The notes under the pieces: generated by a model | What the model was told of the DNA's origin: nothing | The model's database searches: none | Seen by the model: only the letters and a program-made list of their open reading frames with translations | Shown: piece after piece, positions 23,678 to 31,659 of the stretch | How the letters are laid out: every line of letters starts with the position of its first letter | Numbering within the stretch: the first letter of the stretch is position 1 | Program-made: the position numbers and the translations under genes | NCBI RefSeq assembly: GCF_017948595.1 | Contig: NZ_JAGFBV010000031.1 | Location: 1-53,261, forward strand | Source of the DNA: Flavobacterium geliluteum | GTDB lineage: Bacteria; Bacteroidota; Bacteroidia; Flavobacteriales; Flavobacteriaceae | DNA: 53,261 nucleotides | Direction: 5' to 3'

Positions 23678-24028
23678 TTATTTATATTTTTTAGTTACCA
23701 TTGATTCAAAACAGCTAATCATTTTTGAAAGCTCCTTTTCGTTCATTCTCTTTAAAGGCTTATTAACTGGCGATTTATCACTCTTTAAAAAGTCACTCAA
23801 TCTATTCAAATCAGCTACTTCGCCCCATTTTTCAGATGGTACCACCCATTGCAATGTTCTTAATTGTGATAGTATTGCTTTGTGCTGCTGATTCTTATTG
23901 TCGAACAAACCCCAATTAGCGTCATTTGCTCCTTTAACAATGTTTTGAAGCTGTTTTTTAGGGTTGTTGTAGTTGTCGATTGCGGAACCGGTTCCGCTGT
24001 AGACTTGTGGTGATTTAGTTGTTGTCAT
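23678..24028 (-). CDS. Early phage protein, possibly GemA/gp16-like
   Basis: A 116-residue protein. The C-terminal half (WGEVADLNRLSDFLKSDKSP, then NKPLKRMNEKELSKMISCFE) resembles proteins common in Bacteroidota prophages and, weakly, the C-terminal part of Mu GemA/gp16 (DUF1018), a regulator of host supercoiling genes. The likeness is by eye only. It overlaps the upstream gene by 14 nt and lies 1 nt from the next. Confidence 0.45.
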   Translation of the reverse strand: MTTTKSPQVYSGTGSAIDNYNNPKKQLQNIVKGANDANWGLFDNKNQQHKAILSQLRTLQWVVPSEKWGEVADLNRLSDFLKSDKSPVNKPLKRMNEKELSKMISCFESMVTKKYK

Positions 24029-24374
24029 TTGACTTTCTATTTACTTTTACAACTTCATATTTTATTGCTGAAACCTCATTAAACTGTGGAATCCAAATAC
24101 GTATAGTGTCACCTGAAAGTATTAGCTCTGGATCATCTAATAAAAGAGCTCCGTTATAAATATTTCCTAATGAGGGTATATCGGTGTCTATAATTTCACC
24201 GGATTCCGCAACATGAAATTTTAATAAATCCTGACCAGAGTCTTTGAAAAGGATTTCTGTTTTCGAAGTTCTTTTTAACCATTCAAAATATTCCATTGAA
24301 TTATTAAATTTTAACTCTTGATATTGCGGAATAAAGAGTGAAATTTTCAATTGTATGTGCTTTGGTATACTCAT
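24015..24374 (-). CDS. Early phage protein, unknown
   Basis: A 119-residue acidic protein (SIPKHIQLKISLFIPQYQEL at the start), beta-rich in the C-terminal half (DTIRIWIPQFNEVSAIKYEV). It is the first gene after the tRNA-like element in the direction of transcription. No domain recognised. Confidence 0.45.
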   Translation of the reverse strand: MSIPKHIQLKISLFIPQYQELKFNNSMEYFEWLKRTSKTEILFKDSGQDLLKFHVAESGEIIDTDIPSLGNIYNGALLLDDPELILSGDTIRIWIPQFNEVSAIKYEVVKVNRKSNDNN

Positions 24375-24395
24375 TTTGTTGTTGTTTTAAATTTG

Positions 24396-24501
24396 CTCCT
24401 GAGACGGGAATCGAACCCGCGACCTTTTGACGAATAGGTTTTACATGTGTTTCAAACACCTATCCAAGAACCAAATGCTCTAGCCACTGAGCTGCTCAGG
24501 A
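24396..24501 (-). tRNA. tRNA-like gene with a 33-nt insertion in the anticodon loop
   Basis: On the - strand a tRNA body is clear: acceptor TCCTGAG/CTCAGGA, D-arm GCTC-AGTGGCTA-GAGC, T-arm GCGGG-TTCGATT-CCCGT and variable loop AGGTC; CCA is not encoded (G73 then CA). The anticodon stem TTTGG/TCAAA closes a 40-nt loop instead of 7. The extra part folds on itself (GGATAGG with CCTATTC, around GTGTT-TGA-AACAC). If residues 32-37 are TTCTTG the anticodon would read CTT (Lys), but other readings exist. Bacteria lack splicing for such a short insert. It sits in the early operon between protein genes. Confidence 0.6.
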
Positions 24502-24517
24502 AACCGAATTAACTAAC

Positions 24518-24721
24518 CTAAAATCTTTTTGATAGAAATTCGAATATTATTGCCATTAGAACGAAAAACCCGAACAAGGCTATTACACTCCAAATTGGCG
24601 TGAAGACCCAAAGCCAATTCCAACCAATCGTATTGGTTAGTTTTAAGCTGATAAAAAGAATTGTGGTAAGGATTATTATAATAAGCCCTACACTGTCTGA
24701 ATTGTCTTTATTTGTGCTCAT
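24518..24721 (-). CDS. Small two-helix membrane protein
   Basis: A 67-residue protein with two membrane helices (residues 12-30 GLIIIILTTILFISLKL-type, and 42-63 PIWSVIALFGFFVLMAIIF). The pattern WLWVFTPIW is common among small phage membrane proteins related to the 'transmembrane Fragile-X-F' family. Its ATG lies inside the 3' end of the 44-residue upstream gene. Role unknown; could affect host envelope or superinfection. Confidence 0.55.
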   Translation of the reverse strand: MSTNKDNSDSVGLIIIILTTILFISLKLTNTIGWNWLWVFTPIWSVIALFGFFVLMAIIFEFLSKRF

Positions 24722-24842
24722 TTTGCCATTGTTTATAGGTTGTTTTTATCTTAAATTTTACCCACTCGATGTAAGTGGTTATGTCCTTCCCGTTAATTAG
24801 AATCAGGAGAGTCGTTAATAGTATTATTGTTATGTTTTTCAT
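24708..24842 (-). CDS. 44-residue hydrophobic miniprotein
   Basis: A 44-residue frame starting MKNITIILLTTLLILINGKD, a membrane helix or signal peptide, followed by a basic, aromatic tail (IEWVKFKIKTTYKQW). It overlaps the DUF3164 gene by 50 nt at its start and the two-helix gene by 14 nt at its end. The overlap at both sides in an operon full of overlaps supports it only moderately. Confidence 0.4.
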   Translation of the reverse strand: MKNITIILLTTLLILINGKDITTYIEWVKFKIKTTYKQWQNEHK

Positions 24843-25518
24843 CTTTATTAAAATCAAATTGATAACCTGCTAAAAAGTCTACTGAACTGGCTGAAAGTGG
24901 TATTGGTGTTTTGGAACCATCCTCGCGAATTAAAGCGGCTTCGATGTACCACACTGAACGAACTGGTTTATAAGAATCAGCTATGATTTTTACACCGTCT
25001 GTAAATTCTTCGTTATCGAAATCTTTTGTTAGTTTTTGAAGTTCCAGGACACGGCTTCCTTTTAGGTTTCCTTTTGCATCTTTTTTCAACAGATTAAAAA
25101 CGATTCTAACTAAAGCTGCTGTTTTATCGTCAGTTGCCAATGATGATATGTATTTTTCAACCTTTGCAATTCCCGTGTTTGCCGTGTCGTCCCAACCATC
25201 AGTAACACGAAATCCTATTGTTATTTCAGAATCCTTACAAGAAAATGTGTGCGATTGTTGGTTTTCCTTAATACCATACACACCAGCTTTAAGATTTATG
25301 ATGTCTTCAAAAAATTTGAAAGTCTCTGTTTTAGCCCTCGAAAGTGCTTCAGATGCTGCGCAAAGTTTAAATATTGCTTTTGGCACTGTTTGCTCTACGA
25401 GGTCTTTATAAGCTTGTCTGTCTTCGTCTTTTTTGGACTCAACTTCTTTTAAAGCGTCTTTTAGTTGTTTAGCTGAGAATTTTGATAGGTCTGGTTGCTG
25501 TAGTGTTTCTGTGTTCAT
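24793..25518 (-). CDS. DUF3164-like phage protein
   Basis: A 241-residue protein from ATG 25518 (MNTETLQQPDLSKF). A longer start at 25560 would overlap the upstream gene. The middle and C-terminal part (DDKTAALVRIVFNLLKKDAK, then LELQKL) match DUF3164, a family found in Mu-like phages and next to transposition genes, thought to bind DNA. The N-terminal 60 residues are a charged coiled coil. Likely early role in phage DNA metabolism. Confidence 0.7.
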   Translation of the reverse strand: MNTETLQQPDLSKFSAKQLKDALKEVESKKDEDRQAYKDLVEQTVPKAIFKLCAASEALSRAKTETFKFFEDIINLKAGVYGIKENQQSHTFSCKDSEITIGFRVTDGWDDTANTGIAKVEKYISSLATDDKTAALVRIVFNLLKKDAKGNLKGSRVLELQKLTKDFDNEEFTDGVKIIADSYKPVRSVWYIEAALIREDGSKTPIPLSASSVDFLAGYQFDFNKDEKHNNNTINDSPDSN

Positions 25519-25546
25519 GATTATTGCGTCTTTTACTGTTATGTTA

Positions 25547-25846
25547 TTAATATGATTCATTGTTAAAGAAATTTTGATTAAATCCGCCCCAGGAAGTAGC
25601 TTGTATTTTTTCGATTGTTATTTTTACTTTGGCTTCGATGTTGGCAGGTATTGTATAACTCCTGATTTCATGCGGGAAATTGTCGTTGTTGATCTGTGAT
25701 AATAAAGAACCTCGTTCCTGATTAATACAAACCCTTTCAAGGACTGTAAAGACGAATATCTTACCTAAGAATTGCCCCTCTGAGCAAAAAGACAACACAA
25801 TGTGTAAATCTTCCAGGCGGTTATATATTTGGGTTTTATCGTTCAT
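25547..25846 (-). CDS. Early phage protein, unknown
   Basis: A 99-residue protein (MNDKTQIYNRLEDLHIVLSF at the start), alpha/beta, with a YTIPANIEAKVKITIEKIQA stretch near residues 64-83. It lies 2 nt from the next upstream gene. No family recognised. Confidence 0.45.
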   Translation of the reverse strand: MNDKTQIYNRLEDLHIVLSFCSEGQFLGKIFVFTVLERVCINQERGSLLSQINNDNFPHEIRSYTIPANIEAKVKITIEKIQATSWGGFNQNFFNNESY

Positions 25847-25848
25847 TT

Positions 25849-26208
25849 TTAATTGAGAGTTAAGGCGTTAAATACTCTTGTTCCGTTTGTTGTTTTTGAT
25901 CTTGTAATCTGGTTAAGCAACGCCATTGGCCGGATATTAAAAAGTTTTAATGCACAGTCCTTGTAGCATTTTTCCATATCCTTTTCGGTTACATTACTAT
26001 CACTGTAGCGATCGGTTAAGGTGTGAAACTCGATTTCGCATTTTTGAAGCTCCAAAAGAAACCAGCGGTTAATTGCTGCATTAGCTAAAATTTGTTGAAG
26101 TTCAATAGTTGTGATGCTTACACTCTCACACCAGTTTTGATAAATATTCCAAATCAGTGATTCAAGTTGTTCTGGTGTAATTGCTAATTTTTGAATTGTT
26201 GTTTTCAT
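25849..26208 (-). CDS. Early phage protein, unknown helical
   Basis: A 119-residue, mainly helical protein (LESLIWNIYQNWCESVSITT, residues 15-34, then LLELQKCEIEFHTLTDRYSD). It follows the AAA/RecA-like ATPase gene by 12 nt and may be its partner, but this is only positional. Confidence 0.45.
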   Translation of the reverse strand: MKTTIQKLAITPEQLESLIWNIYQNWCESVSITTIELQQILANAAINRWFLLELQKCEIEFHTLTDRYSDSNVTEKDMEKCYKDCALKLFNIRPMALLNQITRSKTTNGTRVFNALTLN

Positions 26209-26220
26209 GCTAGTTGTTTT

Positions 26221-26859
26221 TTATATAATTTCTTTCCAATATTTAGCGGCTTTTTGAGCCCAAATAACGAATGGTTCACCACCACCGTTTAACCTTCCAT
26301 CCGGGAATAACTTAAATCCCTCTACCCATAATTTCAAGTCAACATCAAACATTATATCATCAGCTAATGCGCCTTTTGGTAAGCTTCCTTTTGCTTGCGA
26401 AATCCAAATGATGCCTTTTCCTTTTTTTAGCATCAATTCCTTCAATTGGTAATATTGTGCTTTCGTTATCCGGGTGTATTGCACCGAATCGATAAAAAGA
26501 AAATCAGGCGATTTGGGTTTGCTCATTCTTATAATCAGTTCGTCAAATGGTTCTCGATCTAACAGCATAAAGGAGTTTCCTAGAGTGTCCATGTGATTTC
26601 TAATCAAAGCCTGCTGTATTGTTGCAGACAGTCCTTGTTCTAAAGAATCATAAGCGACTTTGCCAAAATTGGTTAAGTACTTTGCAAATTTTAAAGCCGC
26701 TTCAGTCTTACCGTTTGTGGTACCGCCCCAAATAATTGCTGAAAATGCTTTATCCGGTTTTCCAAGTGTTGCTTCCCATTCTCCAGAGAAACCAAGTGGA
26801 TTAAATTTTTTTGAAAGAACGTTTGATACTGAATAGGCCCTATTTATCTTTTTCAACAT
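26221..26859 (-). CDS. RecA/DnaB-fold ATPase
   Basis: A 212-residue single-domain P-loop ATPase: Walker A GGTTNGKT (residues 45-52), Walker B FLFIDS (residues 120-125) and a later IIWISQAKG sensor-like strand (residues 151-159). This RecA-like core occurs in phage recombination or replication factors such as Sak4-type proteins and in DnaB-like helicase cores. Lying next to the MuB- and MuA-type genes it may help replicative transposition or repair. It overlaps the HTH/HNH-like gene by 20 nt. Confidence 0.65.
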   Translation of the reverse strand: MLKKINRAYSVSNVLSKKFNPLGFSGEWEATLGKPDKAFSAIIWGGTTNGKTEAALKFAKYLTNFGKVAYDSLEQGLSATIQQALIRNHMDTLGNSFMLLDREPFDELIIRMSKPKSPDFLFIDSVQYTRITKAQYYQLKELMLKKGKGIIWISQAKGSLPKGALADDIMFDVDLKLWVEGFKLFPDGRLNGGGEPFVIWAQKAAKYWKEII

Positions 26860-27283
26860 ATCTGTTTATTATTCTGGCAATTGTTGACTGATTCACGTCA
26901 TACATTTTGGCTATTTCGACACAGGTTTTTTTATTTTTTTTCAATTCCAGAATATCATCATAGTCTTCAATTTTTATTTTTTGCTTAAAATTTCCAACTC
27001 CGTTCGCTGCACCTTCTTTCCATTCTAAGTTTGAGTAATGATTGCCGGCCGTTAAAATTATTTTGCTTGCTCGTTGTGCTGAATGCGCGCTTAAGCCGTT
27101 CCATGCCTCACAAACTAATTTTGTTACTGAATGAGCTTTGTTCAGGAAATTTACTTTGAGCGTTGGATTTTCTCTTGTCTCATCATTTTTAAAAGCCCTT
27201 AACAAAACATCATTGTAAAAAATTTCCGTTCCGTCTTCGTTTATCCGTAGTCCCTCAATAATGGGATGGTTTCGAAAATCCAT
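26840..27283 (-). CDS. Degenerate HNH/NUMOD-like protein with C-terminal HTH
   Basis: A 147-residue protein. Residues 1-95 look like the NUMOD4/HNH region of homing endonucleases: VTKLVCEAWNG and NHYSNLEWKEG ending in the NLEW signature. The 'HKD/N' catalytic stretch between them is missing. Residues 105-140 form a resolvase-like HTH (KTCVEIAKMYDVNQSTIARI). It therefore looks like an endonuclease turned into a DNA-binding protein. The gene shares a base with the MuB-type gene and overlaps the ATPase gene by 20 nt. Confidence 0.55.
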   Translation of the reverse strand: MDFRNHPIIEGLRINEDGTEIFYNDVLLRAFKNDETRENPTLKVNFLNKAHSVTKLVCEAWNGLSAHSAQRASKIILTAGNHYSNLEWKEGAANGVGNFKQKIKIEDYDDILELKKNKKTCVEIAKMYDVNQSTIARIINRYVEKDK

Positions 27284-28128
27284 CAGGATGCTCTTTTATT
27301 TGAAAAAATCAATCTTCGAACACGTCTAAGATCACCGTCGCAATCTTTTGATATAGCCCTGATTATTGCAGTATCTTCGATGCCGTTTGCTACACATATT
27401 TTTTCAACATCAGTATACGTTGTGTTTTCCAGTTCGATAAAGCGAAGGCCAACACGGCTGTAAATTTCTCTGTAACCTTTCTTTTCAGTTGCAACACCGC
27501 GTCTGATTCTCTTTTCTAAAAAGTGCGTTGCCATTAATACGATTCCGCAATGATTTTCTAATGCGTTATAAAGAGTGATAAAAAATAGCAGTACATTGTC
27601 TGCAAGCTTATCAGCTTCATCCAATATTATGATCGGATTTTCTAATGTTTTTAAAAGCAATACGGCTTTATGCATCATCTCTGGCAATGTCAATCCTGCA
27701 TGATCTTTTCCCATTTTTCCTAGTAATTCCCTAAGAAACCAACGTTTGTCCCAATACTCGTTGCATGACAATAAGAAGGCGTTTTTGTTCTCAGCTTCGT
27801 ATTTTTTAGCGATTTCAGATTTTCCTGCTCCGGATTTTCCAGTAATTGCCAGCACTAATGAGAATTTTTGGCTGTCGTTAAAAAATTCTAACAATTCTTT
27901 AGAGTTGCGAGTTTCAGCATAGTTCCATCCATTGGATGATACACCTACATACTTGGCAACTTTTCGCCACATATCATCAGCAATCAAATCCCACTTGTGG
28001 TTTCTCATTTGTGATAATGTTGCTGGAGATACTCCAGCCATGCCGGCGGCAACTTGGTTTTGTGATCCTTTTTGAACAATAAATTTTTCTAATGCTTCTA
28101 CGGTTTGGATTTTGTCTTGGTGTGTCAT
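27283..28128 (-). CDS. MuB-type AAA+ transposition target protein
   Basis: A 281-residue protein. An N-terminal HTH (residues 20-45, GSQNQVAAGMAGVSPATLSQ) precedes an AAA+ domain with Walker A GKSGAGKS (97-104) and Walker B IIILDEAD (166-173). MuB polymerises on DNA, selects targets and activates MuA, and gives target immunity. The order transposase then MuB (gap 32 nt) is the Mu order. The length is close to MuB (312). Assignment firm. Confidence 0.9.
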   Translation of the reverse strand: MTHQDKIQTVEALEKFIVQKGSQNQVAAGMAGVSPATLSQMRNHKWDLIADDMWRKVAKYVGVSSNGWNYAETRNSKELLEFFNDSQKFSLVLAITGKSGAGKSEIAKKYEAENKNAFLLSCNEYWDKRWFLRELLGKMGKDHAGLTLPEMMHKAVLLLKTLENPIIILDEADKLADNVLLFFITLYNALENHCGIVLMATHFLEKRIRRGVATEKKGYREIYSRVGLRFIELENTTYTDVEKICVANGIEDTAIIRAISKDCDGDLRRVRRLIFSNKRAS

Positions 28129-28160
28129 TTTTATAGGTTTAATAAGGGTTTAAACAGTAT

Positions 28161-30116
28161 TTAATATTTTGAAAATCGTGTGTTAAAGGCTCCGCTGTCT
28201 GTTGCCATTTGTTCCTCTTTAGGTAGATGCCCTTGAAACTTAACCATCAACTCCTGCTCTTCGATTAAGCTTTCTCTACTTATACCTGTGCGGTGTATTA
28301 ATCTTTCATAGGCCTCTTGGTCACGTTTAAATTCCTGATCTCTAACAGAAACATCTTGAAGCAATAAGGCTTTAGAATTTCCTTTCATTAAGACTGGAAT
28401 TGATTCGTGCATTCGTTTAGATTGTGCGTAGGCAACAAATCTTTTTTCTCCTGATGGTGTCAATTCATACAATCCAACAAATTCATCCAATCGCTCAGGA
28501 TCATATCTAACAATCAGGTTCTCACCAACATATTTTCTTCTAAAATTCAAGTCAACATTATTGGTTTCGTCATACACTTCGTAGATGTAATCTTTGCCTT
28601 CAACAGTTAGTGGCATTCCGTGAGCATAGTATTTTTTAACTTTGGTTTCATCAATCCAAAACATAGAAAGCTGATCCATAATGTTGATTTCTTCTCGGTG
28701 CTCCGTTGCCTGGTTGTACATTTCAATTCTGTTATATTCCCAGTCTTCCTGTTTTCCTGCATTCCACTTATTCACTAAGGCAGTAAATATTTTATTGAAT
28801 TGATCAACTGTAGGTAATGCGTTTTTATACTCAACAATAAAGTCAGTGTTAGGTTTGTTTGTTGCAGTTCTTACTTTGATAGATTGTTTATCCGAAAACC
28901 ACATTTTAGAAATTACCTGTTGTTGCAAACGGTTAAAAATCTGTTCTGCTGGACTTGACTTTCTGCCAACCTTATGACTATAGTGTTCGCCACCTTTCGC
29001 AGGAAGTTTTTCGTATAGGTCTTGCATCTTTGCTGATGTATGACCAGATTGTTTATCGTAAGTAAAAAGAAAAGGACGGCAACCCGATTCATTAACAGCC
29101 ATTTTAATAGCTCTAAAGTGTGATGCATGGTTTTCCGTGTAAGCAATATCCCAACCAATGATTTTTTCGCTGTAAACGTCAAAAACAACGTTTATTTTTA
29201 AAGCAGCTGCCATCTTCTGTTTGTTGTTTTCAAAATGTACTAAATCAAGCTTAGTACCGTCAATTGCCCACCATGCGTTTGGAAACCACTCTGTACGATT
29301 ACGAGTTACTGTATGGCCAAAGTGCTTCATGTATTCGTCTTTACCATCACGGGCAAGCATCCAAATGCGTTTTTGCTCTGTTTTGTCAAGCCATGCCCCA
29401 ATTGCTCTTTCAGATAAAGTTTTCCATCCTTTGGCTTCACGTACTGATTCGTAAATTTTGAGAACTTCTGAAATCGTGTATTTAACCGGAAGACAATATT
29501 GCGCCATAATGAAATCGGCAACATCATCAACAATTTTAGATGGATTACTGTTTAGCCATTTTCCTGAAACAATTGAACCGTAACCTTCTTGCTCGTATTT
29601 CTGGATTGCTCTTTTGAAAGAAACCACGTTTTTGTAACGTGTATACATCCATGTATCGGGCAATTTGCTAATAGCTTCAAGCATCCGGTCCCACATTTGT
29701 TTTTTTCCTCCAAATCTTTTCTGAACAACAACATTTGTTGCAATGTGCTTAACAGCATTGAACATTATTGCCTGATGGGTGTATTCTTTTTGTTTTTCTT
29801 CCGGTAAGTGTGAACCGTTATCTAAAAGATAATCTTTGAAATATTGTTCTGCATCGTGGTCCCAATTCATGTAATCACCAAAAACAATATTCTTAACACT
29901 TGCGTAAGGATCACCAACTTTTTCACGTATCGTTTTCTTAAAACGATCGGGAATAGATTCGTAAGCAACTAAAGCTTTACGGCCGTTGCCACCAATAGTT
30001 ACTTTTTTAATCTTACCGTTTGAGCACAAGTATTTATAATTAGCTTCAGACATAATCCCTGAATCATAAAGCCAAGTGCTTGCAACGCATAATGTGTTTT
30101 GTTGAAATTTGAACAT
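28161..30116 (-). CDS. MuA-type DDE transposase
   Basis: A 651-residue protein, close to MuA (663). The first 65 residues form a winged/HTH DNA-binding part (STWLYDSGIMSEANYKYLCS, then VAYESIPDRF). The catalytic core has Asp286 (WAIDGTKL), Asp354 (FTYDKQSG) and Glu391 (SPAEQIFNRL). The D-D spacing of 68 equals that of MuA; the D-E spacing of 37 is shorter. The C-terminal part (from about 500) should contact MuB. It cuts prophage ends and joins them to target DNA, and would bind the repeats at 31571-31730. Confidence 0.92.
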   Translation of the reverse strand: MFKFQQNTLCVASTWLYDSGIMSEANYKYLCSNGKIKKVTIGGNGRKALVAYESIPDRFKKTIREKVGDPYASVKNIVFGDYMNWDHDAEQYFKDYLLDNGSHLPEEKQKEYTHQAIMFNAVKHIATNVVVQKRFGGKKQMWDRMLEAISKLPDTWMYTRYKNVVSFKRAIQKYEQEGYGSIVSGKWLNSNPSKIVDDVADFIMAQYCLPVKYTISEVLKIYESVREAKGWKTLSERAIGAWLDKTEQKRIWMLARDGKDEYMKHFGHTVTRNRTEWFPNAWWAIDGTKLDLVHFENNKQKMAAALKINVVFDVYSEKIIGWDIAYTENHASHFRAIKMAVNESGCRPFLFTYDKQSGHTSAKMQDLYEKLPAKGGEHYSHKVGRKSSPAEQIFNRLQQQVISKMWFSDKQSIKVRTATNKPNTDFIVEYKNALPTVDQFNKIFTALVNKWNAGKQEDWEYNRIEMYNQATEHREEINIMDQLSMFWIDETKVKKYYAHGMPLTVEGKDYIYEVYDETNNVDLNFRRKYVGENLIVRYDPERLDEFVGLYELTPSGEKRFVAYAQSKRMHESIPVLMKGNSKALLLQDVSVRDQEFKRDQEAYERLIHRTGISRESLIEEQELMVKFQGHLPKEEQMATDSGAFNTRFSKY

Positions 30117-30127
30117 ATAAGTTTGAA

Positions 30128-30361
30128 TTAATTATTTTCCTTTAAATCTTTAACTACATTCTCTCTCGCAGAAATAATTCTATCCAATGCATTATATGCA
30201 TCAACATTGCCACGGTTAAATCTTTTTTTCGCTGTATCAGGTGTGCAACCAATTGCTTCTCCGAGAGTTGTGGAATCTCCGTACTGTAATCGCGAGGTTA
30301 AGCTTTGGATTTCTTTTACACTTTTTTGTCCTATTGTTAGGACATTGATATTTTTCTCCAT
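30128..30361 (-). CDS. Ner-like early regulator
   Basis: A 77-residue protein from ATG 30361 (MEKNINVLTIGQKSVKEIQS). Residues 30-55 (YGDSTTLGEAIGCTPDTAKK) form a helix-turn-helix. It is divergent from the repressor gene, with two operator palindromes between them, and precedes the transposase gene by 11 nt, as Ner does in Mu. Ner turns down the early promoter after induction. The 8-codon longer start would run into the promoter and is unlikely. Confidence 0.7.
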   Translation of the reverse strand: MEKNINVLTIGQKSVKEIQSLTSRLQYGDSTTLGEAIGCTPDTAKKRFNRGNVDAYNALDRIISARENVVKDLKENN

Positions 30362-30382
30362 AGTTTTGTCTTGTTGTCGTGA

Positions 30383-30390
30383 CAAATATA
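30383..30390 (-). promoter_or_regulatory. Early lytic promoter (-7 box)
   Basis: TATATTTG on the - strand matches TAnnTTTG exactly, 21 nt before the Ner-like ATG. A TTTG lies 15 nt further upstream (in the TATTTTTGGG stretch). The first operator (30390-30405) abuts the box and fills the spacer, so bound repressor would block the promoter. Confidence 0.6.
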
Positions 30391-30405
30391 GATAAAAATA
30401 TATCC
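30390..30405. promoter_or_regulatory. Repressor operator 1
   Basis: AGATAAAAATATATCC, a near-perfect palindrome (half sites GGATA/TATCC separated by 6 bp, one mismatch at the outer base). It repeats, 30 bp away, as operator 2 and lies in the early promoter. Confidence 0.6.
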
Positions 30406-30417
30406 CAAAAATACATT

Positions 30418-31239
30418 ATGGATAAAAATATATCCTTTATTAAGGAAAGAATATTGCAATATGCTGATTATAAAGGCATTGGAATGGTGAAATTTATTGA
30501 AGATTTAGGCATGACCTATGGTAGTTTTAAGGGAAAACAAAAATTAAGTTCAGTAAATTCTGATTTTTTAGATAGCCTTTTATCTAAGTTTCCAGAAATC
30601 AACATTGAATGGTTATTATCAGGAGCTGGTGATATGGAAAAAAAGGCTAATACAATATATCCTGAAAGTGAAATTAATTATGTTTTAAATGACTTTGGTA
30701 GAGTTGGATATGATACTCTAAGCGAGGCGAAGCTTTTCGATGATAGCCAGGAACCTGAAATTTTACAGAATTCTAATGGTAATAAGTATTTAGTATATCC
30801 TGATGGCACTATTAGGATTGAAGTATTAAAGATTCCATTTAGCGCACACGCTTCATACATAGAATGTTACAATGATGAGATATTATTAAAAGAAGAGTTT
30901 TCAACCATAACTTTTAAAGTTGATCATATAGGTCGCGGAAACTATTTAGGCTTTGAATCTCTTGGTGACAGTATGTGGAACAATGGCGGTTATGATACAC
31001 CTTCAGGAGCTGACCTGTTAGGGCGTGAAGTTGGTAAACATCTATGGTGTAACGGTTTTCACAATACAAAATATGGTTTTGTTGTCATAGCTAAAAAGGG
31101 AACTTGGCATAAAGACATTCAATGTTTAAACGATAATGGAAGCTTAACATTAACCTCAAGAAATCCATTATCTAAGCCATTCGATTACCCAATTGATGAT
31201 ATATTACAGATATTTCATGTGATAAAGCGCGCTTTTTAG
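30418..31239 (+). CDS. CI/LexA-like phage repressor (S24 peptidase domain)
   Basis: A 273-residue protein from ATG 30418 (MDKNISFIKERILQ). An upstream ATG at 30379 would encode an odd duplicated DKNIS sequence that is just the operator repeat read twice. Residues 1-72 are a phage CI-type HTH (FIEDLGMTYGSFKGK, INIEWLLSGAGDM). Residues 140-270 are a LexA/S24 peptidase-like domain with the GDSM serine at 185 and Lys226-232 region. RecA-dependent self-cleavage would induce the prophage. It is divergent from the Ner-like gene and an operator overlaps its start codon, so it probably controls itself. Confidence 0.85.
   Translation: MDKNISFIKERILQYADYKGIGMVKFIEDLGMTYGSFKGKQKLSSVNSDFLDSLLSKFPEINIEWLLSGAGDMEKKANTIYPESEINYVLNDFGRVGYDTLSEAKLFDDSQEPEILQNSNGNKYLVYPDGTIRIEVLKIPFSAHASYIECYNDEILLKEEFSTITFKVDHIGRGNYLGFESLGDSMWNNGGYDTPSGADLLGREVGKHLWCNGFHNTKYGFVVIAKKGTWHKDIQCLNDNGSLTLTSRNPLSKPFDYPIDDILQIFHVIKRAF
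30420..30435. promoter_or_regulatory. Repressor operator 2 (overlaps repressor start)
   Basis: GGATAAAAATATATCC is a palindrome with half sites GGATA/TATCC and 6 bp between. It begins on the last base of the repressor ATG, 30 bp (about three helical turns) from operator 1. Confidence 0.65.
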
Positions 31240-31311
31240 TGTAATCAATTGATATTCAGCATAATATTCTTATTTTTTACGAGCTTTTAAAGGTATTATC
31301 CCCTATTCGAT

Positions 31312-31327
31312 GGATAGTTTTCTATCC
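31312..31327. promoter_or_regulatory. Repressor operator 3 near the prophage end
   Basis: GGATAGTTTTCTATCC has the same GGATA-N6-TATCC form as operators 1 and 2 (with an extra base pair of symmetry). It lies beyond the repressor stop and about 430 bp from the prophage end. Confidence 0.6.
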
Positions 31328-31473
31328 ATATATATGATTTTTTATGTATTATCTATTTTAGCATAAGTGTTTTTTTTGGTAAAAATCTAACTGCAACACT
31401 AACCCCAAAACTAACCGCAAATACAATTACTTAGTTATTTAAAAAAATCAAACCTCAATATTTTAAGGCATAA

Positions 31474-31507
31474 AAAAACCGTTTAAATACTTATTTAAAC
31501 GGTTTTT
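31474..31507. terminator. Strong terminator after the repressor gene
   Basis: A 15-bp stem, AAAAACCGTTTAAAT / ATTTAAACGGTTTTT, with a 4-nt loop, flanked by A- and T-tracts so it works both ways. A second hairpin (GCCTTTAA / TTAAAGGC) lies at 31511-31534. They insulate the prophage control region from the host side. Confidence 0.85.
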
Positions 31508-31570
31508 AATTTGCCTTTAAGCCTTATTTTAAAGGCTTTTTAGCATGAATCCACTATATTGTAGTCTCTT

Positions 31571-31621
31571 ACGGTAGCAAAGGTGTTTAAAGTGTTTAAT
31601 ACCTGTGTTCAAACGGTAGCA
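31571..31621. repeat. Direct repeats ACGGTAGCA (possible inner transposase sites)
   Basis: ACGGTAGCA occurs at 31571-31579 and 31613-31621, 42 bp apart. Both are followed by similar AA.GGT...TAAA stretches. Their place inside the prophage end, behind a second pair of repeats, fits a set of transposase-binding sites. Confidence 0.45.
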
Positions 31622-31659
31622 TAATGGTACTAAATAGTACAATTCGTTTTAAGTTGGAA

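Noticed and set aside
24396..24501. Normal intron-containing tRNA-Lys
   Set aside because: Bacterial tRNA introns are group I or II ribozymes of hundreds of bases; a 33-nt insert has no known splicing in bacteria. Kept as a tRNA-like gene instead.
30379..30417. 13-codon N-terminal extension of the repressor
   Set aside because: It is the operator repeat read as protein (DKNIS twice) and overlaps the early promoter.
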